Positions 33,872-46,184 of a stretch of 64,000 bases of DNA are shown here, piece by piece. A model generated the notes under the pieces. The model searched no databases. It saw nothing but the letters and a program-made list of their open reading frames with translations, and was not told where the DNA came from. This stretch comes from Flaveria trinervia (taxonomy: Eukaryota > Streptophyta > Magnoliopsida > Asterales > Asteraceae). The stretch's first letter is position 1, and each line of letters opens with the position of its first letter. The DNA is taken from assembly GCA_025506515.1 (NCBI GenBank), contig CM046445.1:3221131-3285130 (forward strand), given 5' to 3'. The position numbers and the translations under genes were made by a program.

Positions 33872-36414
33872 TGTCGCATCCCAACGAAAGCGTGAAATGC
33901 TTTGGATGTGACTAGCTTGATCAGAACGTATTGATTGAAAAATTAAATAATCAACACAATAAAACAGAACATAACATATCATATAATATTTTATCATCAA
34001 GGGTTAGGATTACATCATATCATTAGTAGACAAAATTTAACATAATCGTATTACAAAACATGTTATCTAACTGCTACATCTTCAGAGACGATAGAAATGA
34101 GCGTCCACCGATACAGTGAGATCGTAAAGATTAACAGTTAGGTCCACACAAACTTTCCCCATGATTTCTTCCCAACCGTTATACACACCAAAAAAGAACA
34201 TAATGCTGTTAGGCATGATGATTTCCTAAAAAACATACTCAAAATAGTCGACATAAAATCAATGAGATCATAGGTTTGTCATTAAATATAATACATATAT
34301 TGATGCACCACAAATAAGTTTTACAACCAAACATACTTATAGGTCGGGTGATTCATAACTATCACAATATAAATCACAAAAATTAGATAATATAACATCA
34401 CAACACTTATTCTGTTGGTGCGAGAAATATTTCCTAAGTAGTGCTACCTATATTATCCAATGATTCCACGTCCAAATTAATGGTTGTAACATAAATTACA
34501 GTATATCTCAAAAATCTTACATATATGCATTAATCTTAAAACAATATGCTTTTTCCGCCAAAAACTTATAAATACAAAATGTGGCTATGAGTCTCACATT
34601 TTACTCTGGTAGGTTCCCTATAAAAAAATATTTTACAAACAATCAATATTTCTATAAAATTCTCAGTATCTAAGATTTATAAAATCAAAACAGAAGCTAT
34701 AATCATAATTTATTTTCTGGAATATTTACAGTATTTGTATAAACTAGAAAAAACACTTACGGGTCTCTAAAATTTATCAAAATTTATTAAAATTCACATA
34801 AACATATATTGCTTCATAATTTCCTGAAGTGCTAAATCATAACAGAACTTATTTTATTGATTTTTGTTATTACGACAATATTTGGTAAAAATAGAAAAAT
34901 ATATCCAAAAGTTCTAAATTTAATACAAACTGTTCTAATCTAATTATTGTACTTTGTATAAATTTTTCATAATTTATCTTATAGTTTAACTATTTTTTCT
35001 GAGTTTTGAATTACATATCTTTTAAAAGTTGTAACTTAAGCTAATTACGAATTATATTATGAAATTATTTTGTGGGTCCTATAACACTTAAGAATTATCA
35101 TATAATTTTTCTATATTTTCACCAGGTTGGTTCTTCCGGTGATAATTATAACTTAAATAATTTATATAAATTATTTTACTTATTATTATTGCACCAAAGT
35201 TTGCATAATGTTACTTGTTAATATTTCTAACATATTCATAGTTATTATTCCCACAATCGCATTCATTTAAGTAATAAACCGAATTTATCAAGATTATACA
35301 TAATTTCAACCCTTTATTTGTAATCTTTTTGTTTGATACAATAGTTTACCATATTTTTTAGATTCTCAAACCTTTCTTACTAATTTTTGGATAAAGATAA
35401 AGTGTTTCGTAAAGTTTAGTGAAGAACTTTCATGTTTTAACCAAACAAGTTGGTTATATGTGTTGTTTAAACACATATATATTTTGTAAACTTAGTTAGT
35501 TAGTGATTAGGAATTAGAACCTTGATTTTGACAGAAGGAGAGGGTGAAAGGTAGTTGATGGCAGCTTCTTTCTTGATGAATCGACTTGGATGGTTGTCTT
35601 GAGCTTCAAAGTCTCGATTTCCTTGCAAGTTGATTTATAAGATGATGGTGTTGATTATGGTGGCCGAGAAAGTGTAGAGAGGTGGTGATGATGGTAGTCT
35701 CCTGCGGGTTTTTGGTAGTTCACAGTGGTGATGCTTATGAGTAAGAGCCGAGAGTCTAAAGGGTGTAGAAGGTGGTGGTTGTGGTGGTATGGTGATAGTG
35801 GTGTGGCCTTCGGCCGAGAAGCGTATATTGTAGGCGAGTTTGTCATGATGAACTCTAGACTTAGAGGTGTGATATGCTTATTATAGGTTGCATTAGTCGA
35901 CTACTAGTGTGCTAGGTGGCGGATTTTTAACTATGCTTGGTGTCTTGGTGATGATGGGTGTCAACCAAAGAAATGGGTGAGTCATGTACTCATTAATGAA
36001 GTTCTTAACTAGTGTTTAAGTTTTATAATCGATTTGTTTAATTATTATGATGAACTAATTTTGGTCATAAGTGACACTTATGTTGGTGTTTGAGTGTCTT
36101 AAAGTTTGGTTGGTTTTATTTTGATACCAAGTTCCTTCTATGTTTGGTATTGTGGTGATTAGTTGGGTCATATCATGATTTATTAGGTCTATGTTTTGAT
36201 GCTAAAATGTTGAGGTGATTGATCAAATAATAGTTGGTATCAAAAGTTTATGCATATGTAAGTTCATGCATGCATGCAAGCATGCATACGTACAACATCT
36301 ATATATATACTAAAACATACATAATTCATGAAGGGTTAGTCAAATAATAGGTAATATATGAAAATCTTTCTTAAGCCATAACCTTATTTAACCTTAGTTT
36401 TTAGGGTCATCACA
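33872..36414 (-). repeat. Gypsy LTR, minus orientation, internal part mostly missing
   Basis: 2,543 bp, from TGTCGCATCCCAACG to GGGTCATCACA on the + strand, so sense starts TGTGATGACCC. It is followed by a polypurine tract and the hairpin typical of the chromovirus 3' end, so it is a 3' LTR. Beyond 36450 no pol is present and the element is truncated. AT-rich, no genes. Confidence 0.7.
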
Positions 36415-36450
36415 TTCTCCTCCCGTAAAAAGAATTTCGTCCCGAAATTC
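36415..36450 (-). promoter_or_regulatory. Polypurine tract and conserved hairpin of the truncated gypsy element
   Basis: On the - strand TACGGGAGGAGAA directly precedes the LTR. Upstream of it lies a hairpin with arms GAATTTCG and CGAAATTC around loop GGA (36432-36450), 17 nt from the LTR. Confidence 0.72.
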
Positions 36451-37129
36451 AATAAATAGTAATTCATTAAATAGTAATCACATATTTTATTCAATACGCG
36501 CTTTCGTGGTGGCAAAATGTCACACTTACAATCAGGTCAATCATCCCTTATATAAGAATGTCGTGGTGGAACATTCCTTATATAGGAGATGTGACGTCTG
36601 CTGATGTCATTTGATAGTGACATCTAACAGAATTAGTCAAACTACTGAAAGTTAACACAACTACTGAAGATGTCAAAACAGCTGACATCTTCTTACAAAA
36701 ATACTAAGTGTTAACTGTCACTACAACTACTGAAAGGAAACTACTGAAACTACATCGACTGAAGAACATGCTCTTCAGTCGTTTTACAAATACTGAAACA
36801 AAAAGAAAACTACTGAAAGGAAACCATCACAACAACTGAAGAATGCTTCTTCAGCTGTTGTAACAAACTCTGAAGGCTTCAGTACTTGTACTTGAACTTC
36901 AGTTGTTGTCATCAGCTGATGTCTTCAGTCTTTGTACTTCAGCTGTTGATCTTCAGCTGTTGATCTTTAGACTTTGGTCTTCAGCTGTTGAAGTCTTCAG
37001 TACTTTAGTCTTCAGCTGTTGAAGTCTTCAGACTTTGTCAAACAGCTGATCAAGTCTTCAGCAGTTGTTGTGATGTCTGTAGGACTTAGAGGTTTTTCTG
37101 ATCAGGCTCATTGGTTCTTTTGGTCCAAC
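36451..37129 (-). repeat. LTR-like fragment rich in CTTCAG/CTGAAG repeats
   Basis: 36640-37090 is built from CTTCAGCTGTTG, CTACTGAAA and related phrases that form many inverted pairs. Two TATATAAG-like boxes in the - sense lie near 36547-36556 and 36576-36586. The layout suggests a promoter-bearing LTR fragment of another retroelement. The family is not identified, and it ends abruptly where element 4 begins. Confidence 0.5.
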
Positions 37130-38986
37130 ATTTTGTGGTATACTGTGATGCTTCGCATCAAGGGTTGGGATGTGTACTAATGCAGAAAGATAAGGTGATC
37201 GCCTACGCTTCGCGACAACTTAAGGTGCACGAAAAGAACTAAACAACTCACGATCTTAAGTTGGGCGTTGTAGTATTTGCACTCAAAATATGGAGGCATT
37301 ACCTGTATGGAACCAATTGCATCATCTACACAGATCATAAAAGCCTTCAACATATTCTGGATCAGAAGGAACTCAATATGCGATAGCGATGCTGGGTAGA
37401 GCTTCTTAGTGACTACGATTGTGAAATCCGGTATCATCCGGGGAAAGCTAATGTGGTAGTTGATGCTCTAAGACGCAAAGAACACGTGAAACCACTTCGT
37501 GCTCGAGCTTTGGGATTGACCATTCAAACAAATTTGAAAGCTCAGATCCAAATTGCACAAATTGAGGCGTTGAAAGAAGAAAACCTTTTGGAGAAGAATC
37601 CCGAGGGTTGGATAAACAACTGATGTGCAAGGACGACGGTGTACAGTACTTCGTGGACCGTATATGGGTACCCAAGTGGGGAGGTGTACGTACCTTGGTC
37701 ATGGATGAAGCACACAAGATGTGATATTCTATTCATCCCGGCGCAGACAAGATGTACCACGATCTCAAAGATCTGTACTGGTGGCCAGACATGAAGAAAG
37801 ACATTGCCACGTACATCAACAGATGCTTGACATGCTCGAAAGTTAAAGCTGAACATCAGAAACCATCGGGACTGTTACAGCAACCTGAGATTCCTGAATG
37901 GAAATGGGAGAACATAGCCATGGATTTCATTACCAAACTCCCTCGAGCGAGCAACGGGCATGACTTGATATGGGTCGTAGTGGATCGAATGACTAAATCA
38001 GCACACTTCTTGCCAATTCGAGAAGACTACAAGATGGACAGGTTGGCGAGATTGTACATAAAAGAGGTCGTGATAAGACACGGAGTGCCGGTGTCAATCA
38101 TATCCGACCGTGACGGCCGATTCACTTCATGATTTTGGCAGACACTACAGAAAGCGATGGGCACTCGATTAGACATGAGTACCGCCTATCACCCTCAGAC
38201 AGATGGCCAAAGTGAACGAACCATATAAACGCTGGAAGACATGCTGAGAGCGTGTGTAATCGACTTTGGTGGTAGTTGGGACACTCATTTACCATTGATT
38301 GAGTTCTCCTACAATAACAGCTACCATACCAGCATTAGGTGTGCTCCGTTCGAAGCGTTGTACGGAAGGAAGTGTAGATCACCCGTTTGTTGGGCCGAGA
38401 TTGGTGAAAGTCAGTTAACAGGCCCAGAGATCATTCAGGAGACAACCGACAAGATCTTCCAAATCAAAGATAGACTGAAAGCCGCTAGAGATCGCCAAAA
38501 GAGCTATGCCGACAATCGTCGGAAGCCTCTAGAATTCGACGTTGGGGACCAAGTGTTACTCAAAGTCTCTCATTGGAAAGGAGTTGTTCGGTTTGGAAAG
38601 AAAGGGAAGTTAGCCCCAAGATACGTTGGACCATTCAAGATTACAGAAAGAATGGTCCAGTGGCTTACCGATTAAGGTTACCACAAGAACTCAACGGTGT
38701 GCATGATACTTTCCATATGTCGAACCTCAAGAAGTGTTTGGCTGACGAATCACTTCACGTACCAATTGAAAATATCAAAATCGATGAAAAGCTTCATTTT
38801 ATTAAGGAACCCATTGAGATCATGGATCGTAAGGTCAAACAGTTGAAGCGCAGTCGAATACCAATTGTTCACATAAGGTGGAATTCAAAGCGAGGGCCAG
38901 AGTTTACATGGGAACGGGAAGATCAAATGAAACTCAAATACCCACACCTATTCGTGGATGATACTCTTGGATCTAACTCCAGCTGA
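37130..38986 (+). pseudogene. Element 4 RNase H, integrase and chromodomain (broken)
   Basis: RNase H: GLGCVLMQKDKVIAYASRQL, TDHKSLQHILDQKELNM, HPGKANVV. Integrase zinc finger: DLYWWPDMKKDIATYINRC, CLTCSKVKAEHQKP. Core: MDFITKLPRASNGHDLIWVV, VSIISDRDGRFTS, then QTDGQSERT. C-terminus: chromodomain-like KIDEKLHFIKEPIEIMDR, RSRIPIVHIRWNSKRG and FTWEREDQMKLKYPHLF. In-frame stops occur near 37240, 37384, 37621, 38130 and 38226; a frame change lies near 38650. The stop TGA at 38984-38986 overlaps the hairpin. Confidence 0.85.
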
Positions 38987-39020
38987 ATTTCGGGACGAAA
39001 TTCTCTCAACTGGGGGATAC
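38985..39020 (+). promoter_or_regulatory. Conserved hairpin and polypurine tract of element 4
   Basis: Arms GAATTTCG (38985-38992) and CGAAATTC (38996-39003) around loop GGA, then 17 nt including AACTGGGGGATAC up to the LTR. Confidence 0.75.
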
Positions 39021-39397
39021 TGTGACATCCGTCACCTAAAGGTCCGTCGAACGACATAATTAACCATAGAATTATTTTAATTATTCTTCCTCTTCTTCAT
39101 GAACTCCTGTTTTAAGGAATCATGTTTGCTTTATTACCCGTGTGCCTGTACTTCCTTCGTGAACGCGTGCTAAGCATAAACATTTTATAAATTTCATCAC
39201 CATTATCACCAAATATATCATTTTTAATTATAACCATTGTCATTAATAAAACCATTTTAAGCTAACACTTACCATTAAACACGCTTTTAACTTTAATATA
39301 ACGAACATTTTAAAGTCGTTTTCAATCGAAGCAAACTTTGGAAACTCGGGGGCTAAGTGCAGGGACTAAAATTGACATTTTGCAAACCTAGGATGGG

Positions 39398-39405
39398 TAT
39401 AAAAA
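39398..39405 (+). promoter_or_regulatory. TATA box in the LTR of element 4
   Basis: TATAAAAA in GGGTATAAAAACCCC, ~375 bp into the LTR, with a pyrimidine-rich stretch ~25-60 bp downstream, as at LTR start sites. Confidence 0.65.
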
Positions 39406-39789
39406 CCCCATTCCAGCCATTTCTTCATCCTCTCCATTTCTTCTTCATCATCATCTTCTCTCCACTTCACATCTTCATCTTTGCACCAAAAACGCCCCGT
39501 TTGGTCTCGTTTTCTTCGTCTAGGCTTCGTCTACAACTTAGTCTACTCCATCCTTGCAGGTAGACGACCTTGGTTGTCCATTTCTTGCTCGTTTTACTGC
39601 TATCCATTTATAGGGTTTCGGGTGTTCGGGTCAACTCGAACACAAGAGGTCGTTTGGGTGCGTGTGATGACTTTCTGCATGTGATGACTTTCTGCGTGTG
39701 CTTCTCGTTCGTGTGTGTTTGATGGGTGATTCTGGAAGTTCTTGTTGTGTAAAACTCGTGCTCGGAGCAGCCGAAGGCTGCTCTGCACT

Positions 39790-40235
39790 TCAGCAGTCGC
39801 GAACCTGCAGTTCAAGTGACTGGGTCTGTCATGCGACTGAGCTGTGCGATTGGGTGACTCGTGCGACTTTGTCTTTCGGGCGACTGACTCGTGCGACTAG
39901 GGATGTCATGCGATTGATTCAATGCGGATGAATGTGTGTGCGATTGAGTCAATGCGGATGAATGAATGCATGCGACTGTGCGTGTATCGCACGACTGAAG
40001 GCCAATCGTACAAATGAAGGTTCAGTCGTACGAATGAAGCTGATTTGTACGAATGAAGGTTGATTCGTGCGTATGGAGGTTAAGTCGTGTGATTAGGTGT
40101 TGTGTGCTACAACTGAATGCCAATCGTACGAATGAGGGTTCAATCGTGCCAATGAAGCTGATTTGTACGATTGAAGGTTGATTCGTACGAATGGAGTGTT
40201 GAGTCGAGCGCCTGGTCCTGTTGTGTGACTGATGA
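39790..40235. repeat. CG-rich palindrome array in the LTR of element 4
   Basis: Over 20 degenerate units such as TCATGCGACTGA and CAATCGTACRAATGA. ATTCGTACGAAT at 40181-40192 is a perfect 12-bp palindrome. It lies downstream of the TATA box, so it would be transcribed. Confidence 0.8.
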
Positions 40236-41444
40236 TGTTGAGTGTGAATTTCCTTCCTGAACGTCTGATGATGATAAGGTAACATCAGTAAAAGTGTCAT
40301 TGCTTGACCCCAAAGATTAAAGTCAACGCTATCAACATGCACATACTATTTCAATTGAAATCAACCTAACATTTTACAAGTATTGACAACCCATTTGGAA
40401 CTACAAATACTTAACAAGTGCTATCTTTCATAACATGAGATCTTTATTCGGATGTCATAAGCAATGACGACTACTCTTAGTACTTGGATCTACATAAGAT
40501 CTGATACGTGTGTCCGCTTGTGTGTGTGCTACCCACGACCGAATCGATACAACCCGAACCGACCAAACATTACTATACGCTTTATACATGTCATTAATGC
40601 TTAACAATAACTGTCAATAGGTGTTTGACTGTTCATTGTGTTCAACTGTTGGGAATCTTGATCATTCATACTTACCACTTAACATGTGAGTTTCGTGGCC
40701 CCTTTTTATGCTTATACTACTTTACAAACATTTACAAACATGGGGGAAAAGTATGCTCGCCCGTTTTCTATGATGTACAACATACATCCAATTTACATAC
40801 TTGGAATCAACGTGCTACTGTTTTGTGGGTACTTATCTGATACGTGCTTGAGTCTACTTTGTGGTTCTTTCTTACAACCATTTAATTCCAGTGTGGGAAC
40901 CGACGGATAGGTATTGGTAGTACTACTGGGTTGACACCCCCACCCTCGTGTTGGTATACTAGTTAGTACCAACAAAAGCCAGGAACGGGCCTTGGGTGAA
41001 TATATTCCGACAAGATTCTTTGTGTACGTCATTAGGTTTGGTTGTAAAGCTCTTGTCATGTGATTTTGCTTACTTATAACTGTATGCACGGTATTCTGCA
41101 ACAACTTTATACAGCATCATTACTTATTTACTTTTAAACCTACGAGCTCACCAACAATTTGTTGACCATTTTGAGCATATCTTTTCAGGTGATCATGCTA
41201 GCTGAGGTTCTAGGTGTGCTGCCTTAGTGGAGACCCTAGGATGCATTTTCGGGCTAAACTTGTCATTTTGAAAACAATTGTTGTATCTGTTTCAAACAAC
41301 ATTACACTTTGTAAATTGTTCTCAGGGTGTGGGAATTGCATACAATGTTATTATCTATGTTTATCTTATATCATGTTTATGCTTATGGCTATGTTGTCGT
41401 GAATACTGACTAAACATGACACAAGTCCCCTTGTTGTCAGGTGT

Positions 41445-41488
41445 CTTCATTCGTCGGCTTCAAAATAAATAAATAACCGAGTGTTACA
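41445..41488 (-). repeat. LTR end fragment of element 3
   Basis: TCGTCGGCTTCAAAATAAAT followed by CGAGTGTTACA matches the last ~44 bp of the element 1 LTRs. The rest of the LTR is gone. Confidence 0.85.
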
Positions 41489-41526
41489 AGTCCACCCCCC
41501 TTAAATAGGTTTCGTCCCCGAAACCT
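41489..41526 (-). promoter_or_regulatory. Polypurine tract and hairpin of element 3
   Basis: On the - strand AAGGGGGGTGGACT precedes the LTR. The hairpin at 41507-41526 has arms AGGTTTCG and CGAAACCT around loop GGGA, 18 nt from the LTR. Element 1 lost this segment. Confidence 0.78.
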
Positions 41527-41527
41527 G

Positions 41528-44013
41528 TTAGAACGAACGTGGGTAATTCTGTTTCATTTCTTCCTCAGTCTCCCACGTTGACTCGAATCCCTTCCTGTGC
41601 TTCCACTGTACACGCATAAGAGGAACCACTTTATTTCTCAGTCTTTTCTCTTTTCGATCGATGATTGCCACTGGTTGCTCCACATAATTGAGTCGTTCGT
41701 CTACTTTGATATCCTCTAGTGGAACAATCATGTCTTCATCTGCCAAGCACTTTCTCCGGTGAGATACATGGAATGTTGGGTGAATTCCATTTAACTCATT
41801 TGGTAACTCTAATCTATAGGCCACCTCTCCTACTCGAGCAATGATTCGGAAAGGGCCTATGTACCTCGGGCTCAACTTGCCCCTCTTTCGGAAACGAATA
41901 ATACCCTTCCAAGGTGAGACCTTCAACATAACCCGGTCACCCACCTGGAACTCAATCTGTCTGCGTCGTTTATCGCATACGACTTCTTTTTATCTTTGGC
42001 TGCCTTCATGAAGGCTTTGATCTTCTCAAGCTTCTCAGTCATAGCCTCGATCACCTTGACGCTCCCTAGTTCCTTTTGACCAATATCACCCCAACAGACG
42101 GGTGTTCTGCATCTCCTACCGTATAGCATCTCATAAGGTGGCATACCAATGCTGGCATGATAACTGTTGTTGTATGAGAATTCAGCTAACGATAAATGGT
42201 CATCCCAACTTCCCCCAAAATGAACCAAACATGCCTGAAGCATGTTCTCCAATGTCAGAATGGTCCTCTCAGACTGCCCATCAGTCTGGGGATGATAAGC
42301 CATGCTAATATGTTACCTCGTCCCCATGGCGTCGTGGAATTTCTTCCAGAATTTGGAGATAAACCGGGTGTCGCGATCAAACACAATGGACACCGGCACA
42401 CCATGACGAGTTACAATTTCCCTGGTAAACAGATCAGCCAACCTCTCAGATGAATATGTCTCGCGAATCGGTAGGAAGTGAGCACTCTTCGTCAAGCGGT
42501 CAACAATCACCCATATAGCATCATACCCTTTCGGAGTACGCGACAACTTCGTAATAAAATCCATGGTGATGTGCTCCCACTTCCATTCTGGTATATCCAA
42601 AGGTTGGATCTTCCTATACGGCTTTTGATGTTCGGCCTTCAACTGTAGACAAGTAAGGCATTTACTCACATACTCCACCACGTCGCATTTCATACCTGGC
42701 CACCAATAATCCTTATTTATGTCTTGATACATCTTTGTGGCACCTGGATGAATGGAGCATCGTGTCTTATGAGCTTCATCCAAAATCTTCACCCGTAGAT
42801 CCCCAAAACAAGGAATCCATACCCATCCAAATCAGGTTTTAACACCAAGTGTGTTTTCATCCAATTCCCTAACCAGACCTCTCATTCTTTCAGAGTTAAG
42901 ATGATCTTCTTTTGATGCCTCATCTTGAAACTCTCTAACTTGCTTCATCACATCAGAGGTCATGATTAGTTTATATGTTTTCACCCGAATCGGCTCGGGT
43001 CTCTCTTTTCGGCTAAGGGCATCAGCCACCATGTTGGCTTTGCTCAGATGGTAATGGATCTCACAATCATAATCCTTTATAAGCTCCAACCATCATCTCT
43101 GCCTCATGTTCAGATATTTCTACTTGAAGAAGTACTTCAAGCTCTTGTGGTTAGTGAAAATGGTGCACATCGCCCCGTAAAGATAGTGCCTCCAAATCTG
43201 TAATGCAAAGACCACTGCTGCTAGCTCCAAGTCATGAGTAGGGTAGTTGACCTCATGAATGTTCAACTGTCGGGATGCATAGGCTATAACTTTTCCTCTC
43301 TGCATTAACACACACCCCAACCCTGAATAGGAAGCATCAAAATAAACCACCAGATCTTCACTTCCATCGGGTAATGACAGAACAGGAGCTTGAGTCAATC
43401 TCGCCTTCAATTCATCAAACGCCTTCTCTTAAGCCTGACCCCATACAAACTTCACATCCTTCCGGGTCAACTTAGTTAGTGGAGAAGCGACCTTGTAGAA
43501 GTCTTGAATGAATCTCCTATAGTATCCCGCTAAACCCAAGAAGCTACGAATCTCGGATGGAATCTTTGGAGACTTCCATTGCATCACTGCCTCCACCTTA
43601 GCCAGGTCCACTATAATCCCATCGGGATTTACCACATGACCCAAGAATTGAACTTTGCGCAACCAGAACACGCACTTGGAGAATTTAGCATACAACTTCT
43701 CCCTCCTCAACGTCTCCAGAATCTCCCGAATATGACTGCCATGCTCAATTTCACTCTTCGAATAAATCAGGATATCATCAATAATCATGATCACTGATTT
43801 ATCCGACATCGGCTGACACACACGGTTCATCAGATCCATAAAAGCAGCTGGCACGTTCGTCAACCCAAATGACATAACGAGGAACTCATAGTGACCGTAG
43901 CGCGTGCGAAAAGCTGTTTTAGGGACATCCTGCTCTTTCATCTTCAACTGATGGTAACCACATCGAAGGTTTATCCTAGAAAACCAACTGGCACCCAGAA
44001 GCTGATCGAACAA
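41528..44013 (-). pseudogene. Element 3 pol: RT, RNase H, integrase, C-terminal tail
   Basis: RT (44013-43429) is open and shows FSRINLRCGYHQLKM, MSFGLTNVPAAFMDLMNRVC and the catalytic stretch IIDDILIYSKSE, where the usual F/Y-V/I-D-D reads I-I-D-D. RNase H (43410-43120) has VVYFDASYSGLGCVLMQRGK. Integrase (42792-41923) has YWWPGMKCDVVEYVSKCLTC, MDFITKLSRTPKGYDAIW and SIVFDRDTRFISKFW. The tail (41944-41528) ends in RVQWKHRKGFESTWETEEEM, chromodomain-like. Breaks occur near 43430, 43110, 42830, 42305 and 41960. The N-terminal part of RT is cut at 44013, where element 5 begins. Confidence 0.85.
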
Positions 44014-46184
44014 AAGGGTCAACTTTGAAAGTTGGTGAGATTTCTATAGTTTGCAATACATAAGTATATAAAAGATGGCAATTCATGTTATAAGTTAGAG
44101 AGCAAAGTAACTAGGTATGTAAGACAGAATGCATAATCAACATTGACAAAGTTTTACAAGTCTCTAACGTTTACAATATATACGATTAGCTAAGTGTACT
44201 TGGATCAACCAAGCAGGCTTGTTAGGCCGATAGATCTATGATGTCGCCAGGCTAGCAATAGTTAATGATTGTACATATATTCGACATTACATGGTAGCTA
44301 CAAAGTTTAACTAACCACAAAACATAAGTAAATTGCCATAGTTTACAAGAATCAAATGTTTACAAGTGCAATGATTATAAGTAACATGTTTCACCCCAAA
44401 GTATGAAAATATGAAAAAGATGTATAGAAATACTCACGTGAAAAATAAGTATAAGAATAATGATAAGAGATTAAATGAGGCTCCAACGATTTCTTTTACG
44501 AGATATCTAACGTATATATATATATATATTCCAAGGTCAAGTTTAAAGGTAAGAGTAATGAATAAACGTGAACTAGGATTTCAATTGGAAATTTGGGGTT
44601 TAAATAGTTAAATGAAATAATGAATCGTTTATGATTTGGTTTAAAAAAATATAAATTAATTAAGACCAAGAATGATAGTGAATGATTCAATGATTTATTA
44701 ATTTAATAAAGAGTAAATACGAGGTGTAAATAGAATTAATTATTTAATTATTTAAAGATAATTGAATGCATATTTAAATGACTTGTAGGATTTAAATTAT
44801 TTTATAAAGTTTTTAAACCTTTAAATGATTTCTATAAAAGTATTACAATATCCAACACCTTAAAATAAGAATAAGAATAATAGATACATTATACTGTTTT
44901 ATCAGTTTCAATAGTTTAAATAAAAGTTAAAGAATCAATTTATTACTAATATGGTATAACATAGTTAAATGATTAGATAATAATATTTAAATAATTATTA
45001 AATAATCATTTGTGTAGTTTTTTAATTAAAGTATTTATAACATGTAGGTTTAATTATACGTTTGGAATAATTCAAGTTTGGGTTATAATATATTTATAAC
45101 ATATAAAAGATTTAATATGTTTTTATTGTATTTTATTCTTTAAAATAAGAATTATAAGTTTCAGAATTCTTGAAAATTAAATTAATAATTTCTAGATTGT
45201 TTTTAGTTAACAAAATAATTTTATTTTGATTTGGTAATGTAATAATACCTTTATGAATTATAAAATGTGAAAAAAACTAGTTAAAAACAAAAGATGTTAG
45301 AGGCCCGGTTCGAACCCGGGACCTCTTGGTTACAAACCACGCCAATTACCAGTTGGGCTACAGCCAGATCTCGTTAAAAGTCCCATTACAATGTTTAAAA
45401 AGCGTTAGTTTCAAAAACCCCCAATTCTCAAGAACCCTAGAATCAATTTGCATCAAATTGACCATGAATTCGAAGTTGTTAACGGAATTAAAGTTAGGGC
45501 TTTGATTCGCCCGGTAAAACCGAGGTTATGTATAGATCTAATTACATGGATTTGAAGAAGAAATCAGTGAGTACAATGAACAGGGTCACGACTGTGGTAG
45601 ATTTAGATTTGGATGATTCGTGGTGTTGTGATTCAATTAAACGTTTGGAAAGCTTCGTATGATGATGATGATCGATTGCCCTCTCTCAATTTTGAGTAAT
45701 GGAACCCATAAGATGGACAACGGCTAAGTTGCAGGTTCGAATGAAATTGGTAATCAAATGGTTTGATTGACTGCTTTATTTGCGCGTTTGATGGCTCAGA
45801 ATAGTTTAGAGGACCGATTAGAACGTTTCCCATCATTCAAACAGATGAAATTCGAATATTATAGGATCACGAGTTAAGGATTTGAATTGATGATTTCGGT
45901 TATAATTTATGGTGTTAGTGGTCGAATAATCTCGAGTAAACATGCCTTTAAGTTCGAAACCGATGTGCCATAGTTAATAGTCGGTTTAATCGCATTTAAG
46001 TCGAGCGTTTTGGTGGTTTTGACCATCGCCGAAACGATGGCCGGAGGTGACCGGAGAAAAGGTTGACGGGAAGGGGGAATAGGGAGGGCGGTTTGGGGTT
46101 TTACACATTTGGCCCCTGTAGTTTTTAAAAGTTATTATTTCATGTAAAAACTTTTAATTTAGTTTTAAAAATTACACATTCAAG
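44014..46184 (-). repeat. 3' LTR of element 5, truncated at both ends
   Basis: It corresponds to 59966-62126 of the other LTR. The outer ~54 bp and inner ~336 bp are missing. The TA microsatellite near 44514-44530 is longer than in the other LTR. Confidence 0.82.
45295..45365 (-). pseudogene. tRNA-like sequence in the left LTR of element 5
   Basis: On the - strand: A-box-like TAGCCCAACTGG, anticodon-type loop TTTGTAA (TGT, Thr if read so) and T-arm CCCGG-GTTCGAA-CCGGG, perfectly paired, with B box GGTTCGAACC. The acceptor stem does not pair. Runs of T (45283-45292 on the opposite strand) follow, as for Pol III termination. It is probably a tRNA- or SINE-derived relic. Confidence 0.55.

Larger units (their letters stand above)
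37130..41444 (+). mobile_element. Element 4: 5'-truncated Ty3/gypsy chromovirus
   Basis: It begins inside RNase H (VVYCDAS near 37138), runs through integrase and chromodomain to 38986, then hairpin, polypurine tract and a 3' LTR from 39021. The LTR is cut off near 41444 by the LTR remnant of element 3. It is the only gypsy element here on the + strand. Confidence 0.82.
39021..41444 (+). repeat. 3' LTR of element 4 (truncated)
   Basis: It starts TGTGACATCCGTCACC after the purine tract. A TATA box and a palindrome array lie inside. Its end is missing: at about 41444 it joins the last ~44 bp of an element-1-family LTR. Small frames inside have no recognised domain. Confidence 0.7.

Noticed and set aside
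39357..39684. Open frames after the TATA box of the element 4 LTR
   Set aside because: They are pyrimidine-rich LTR leader sequence without domain signatures.
45295..45365. Functional tRNA-Thr (TGT)
   Set aside because: The acceptor stem does not pair and the sequence is repeated within LTRs; called a relic.
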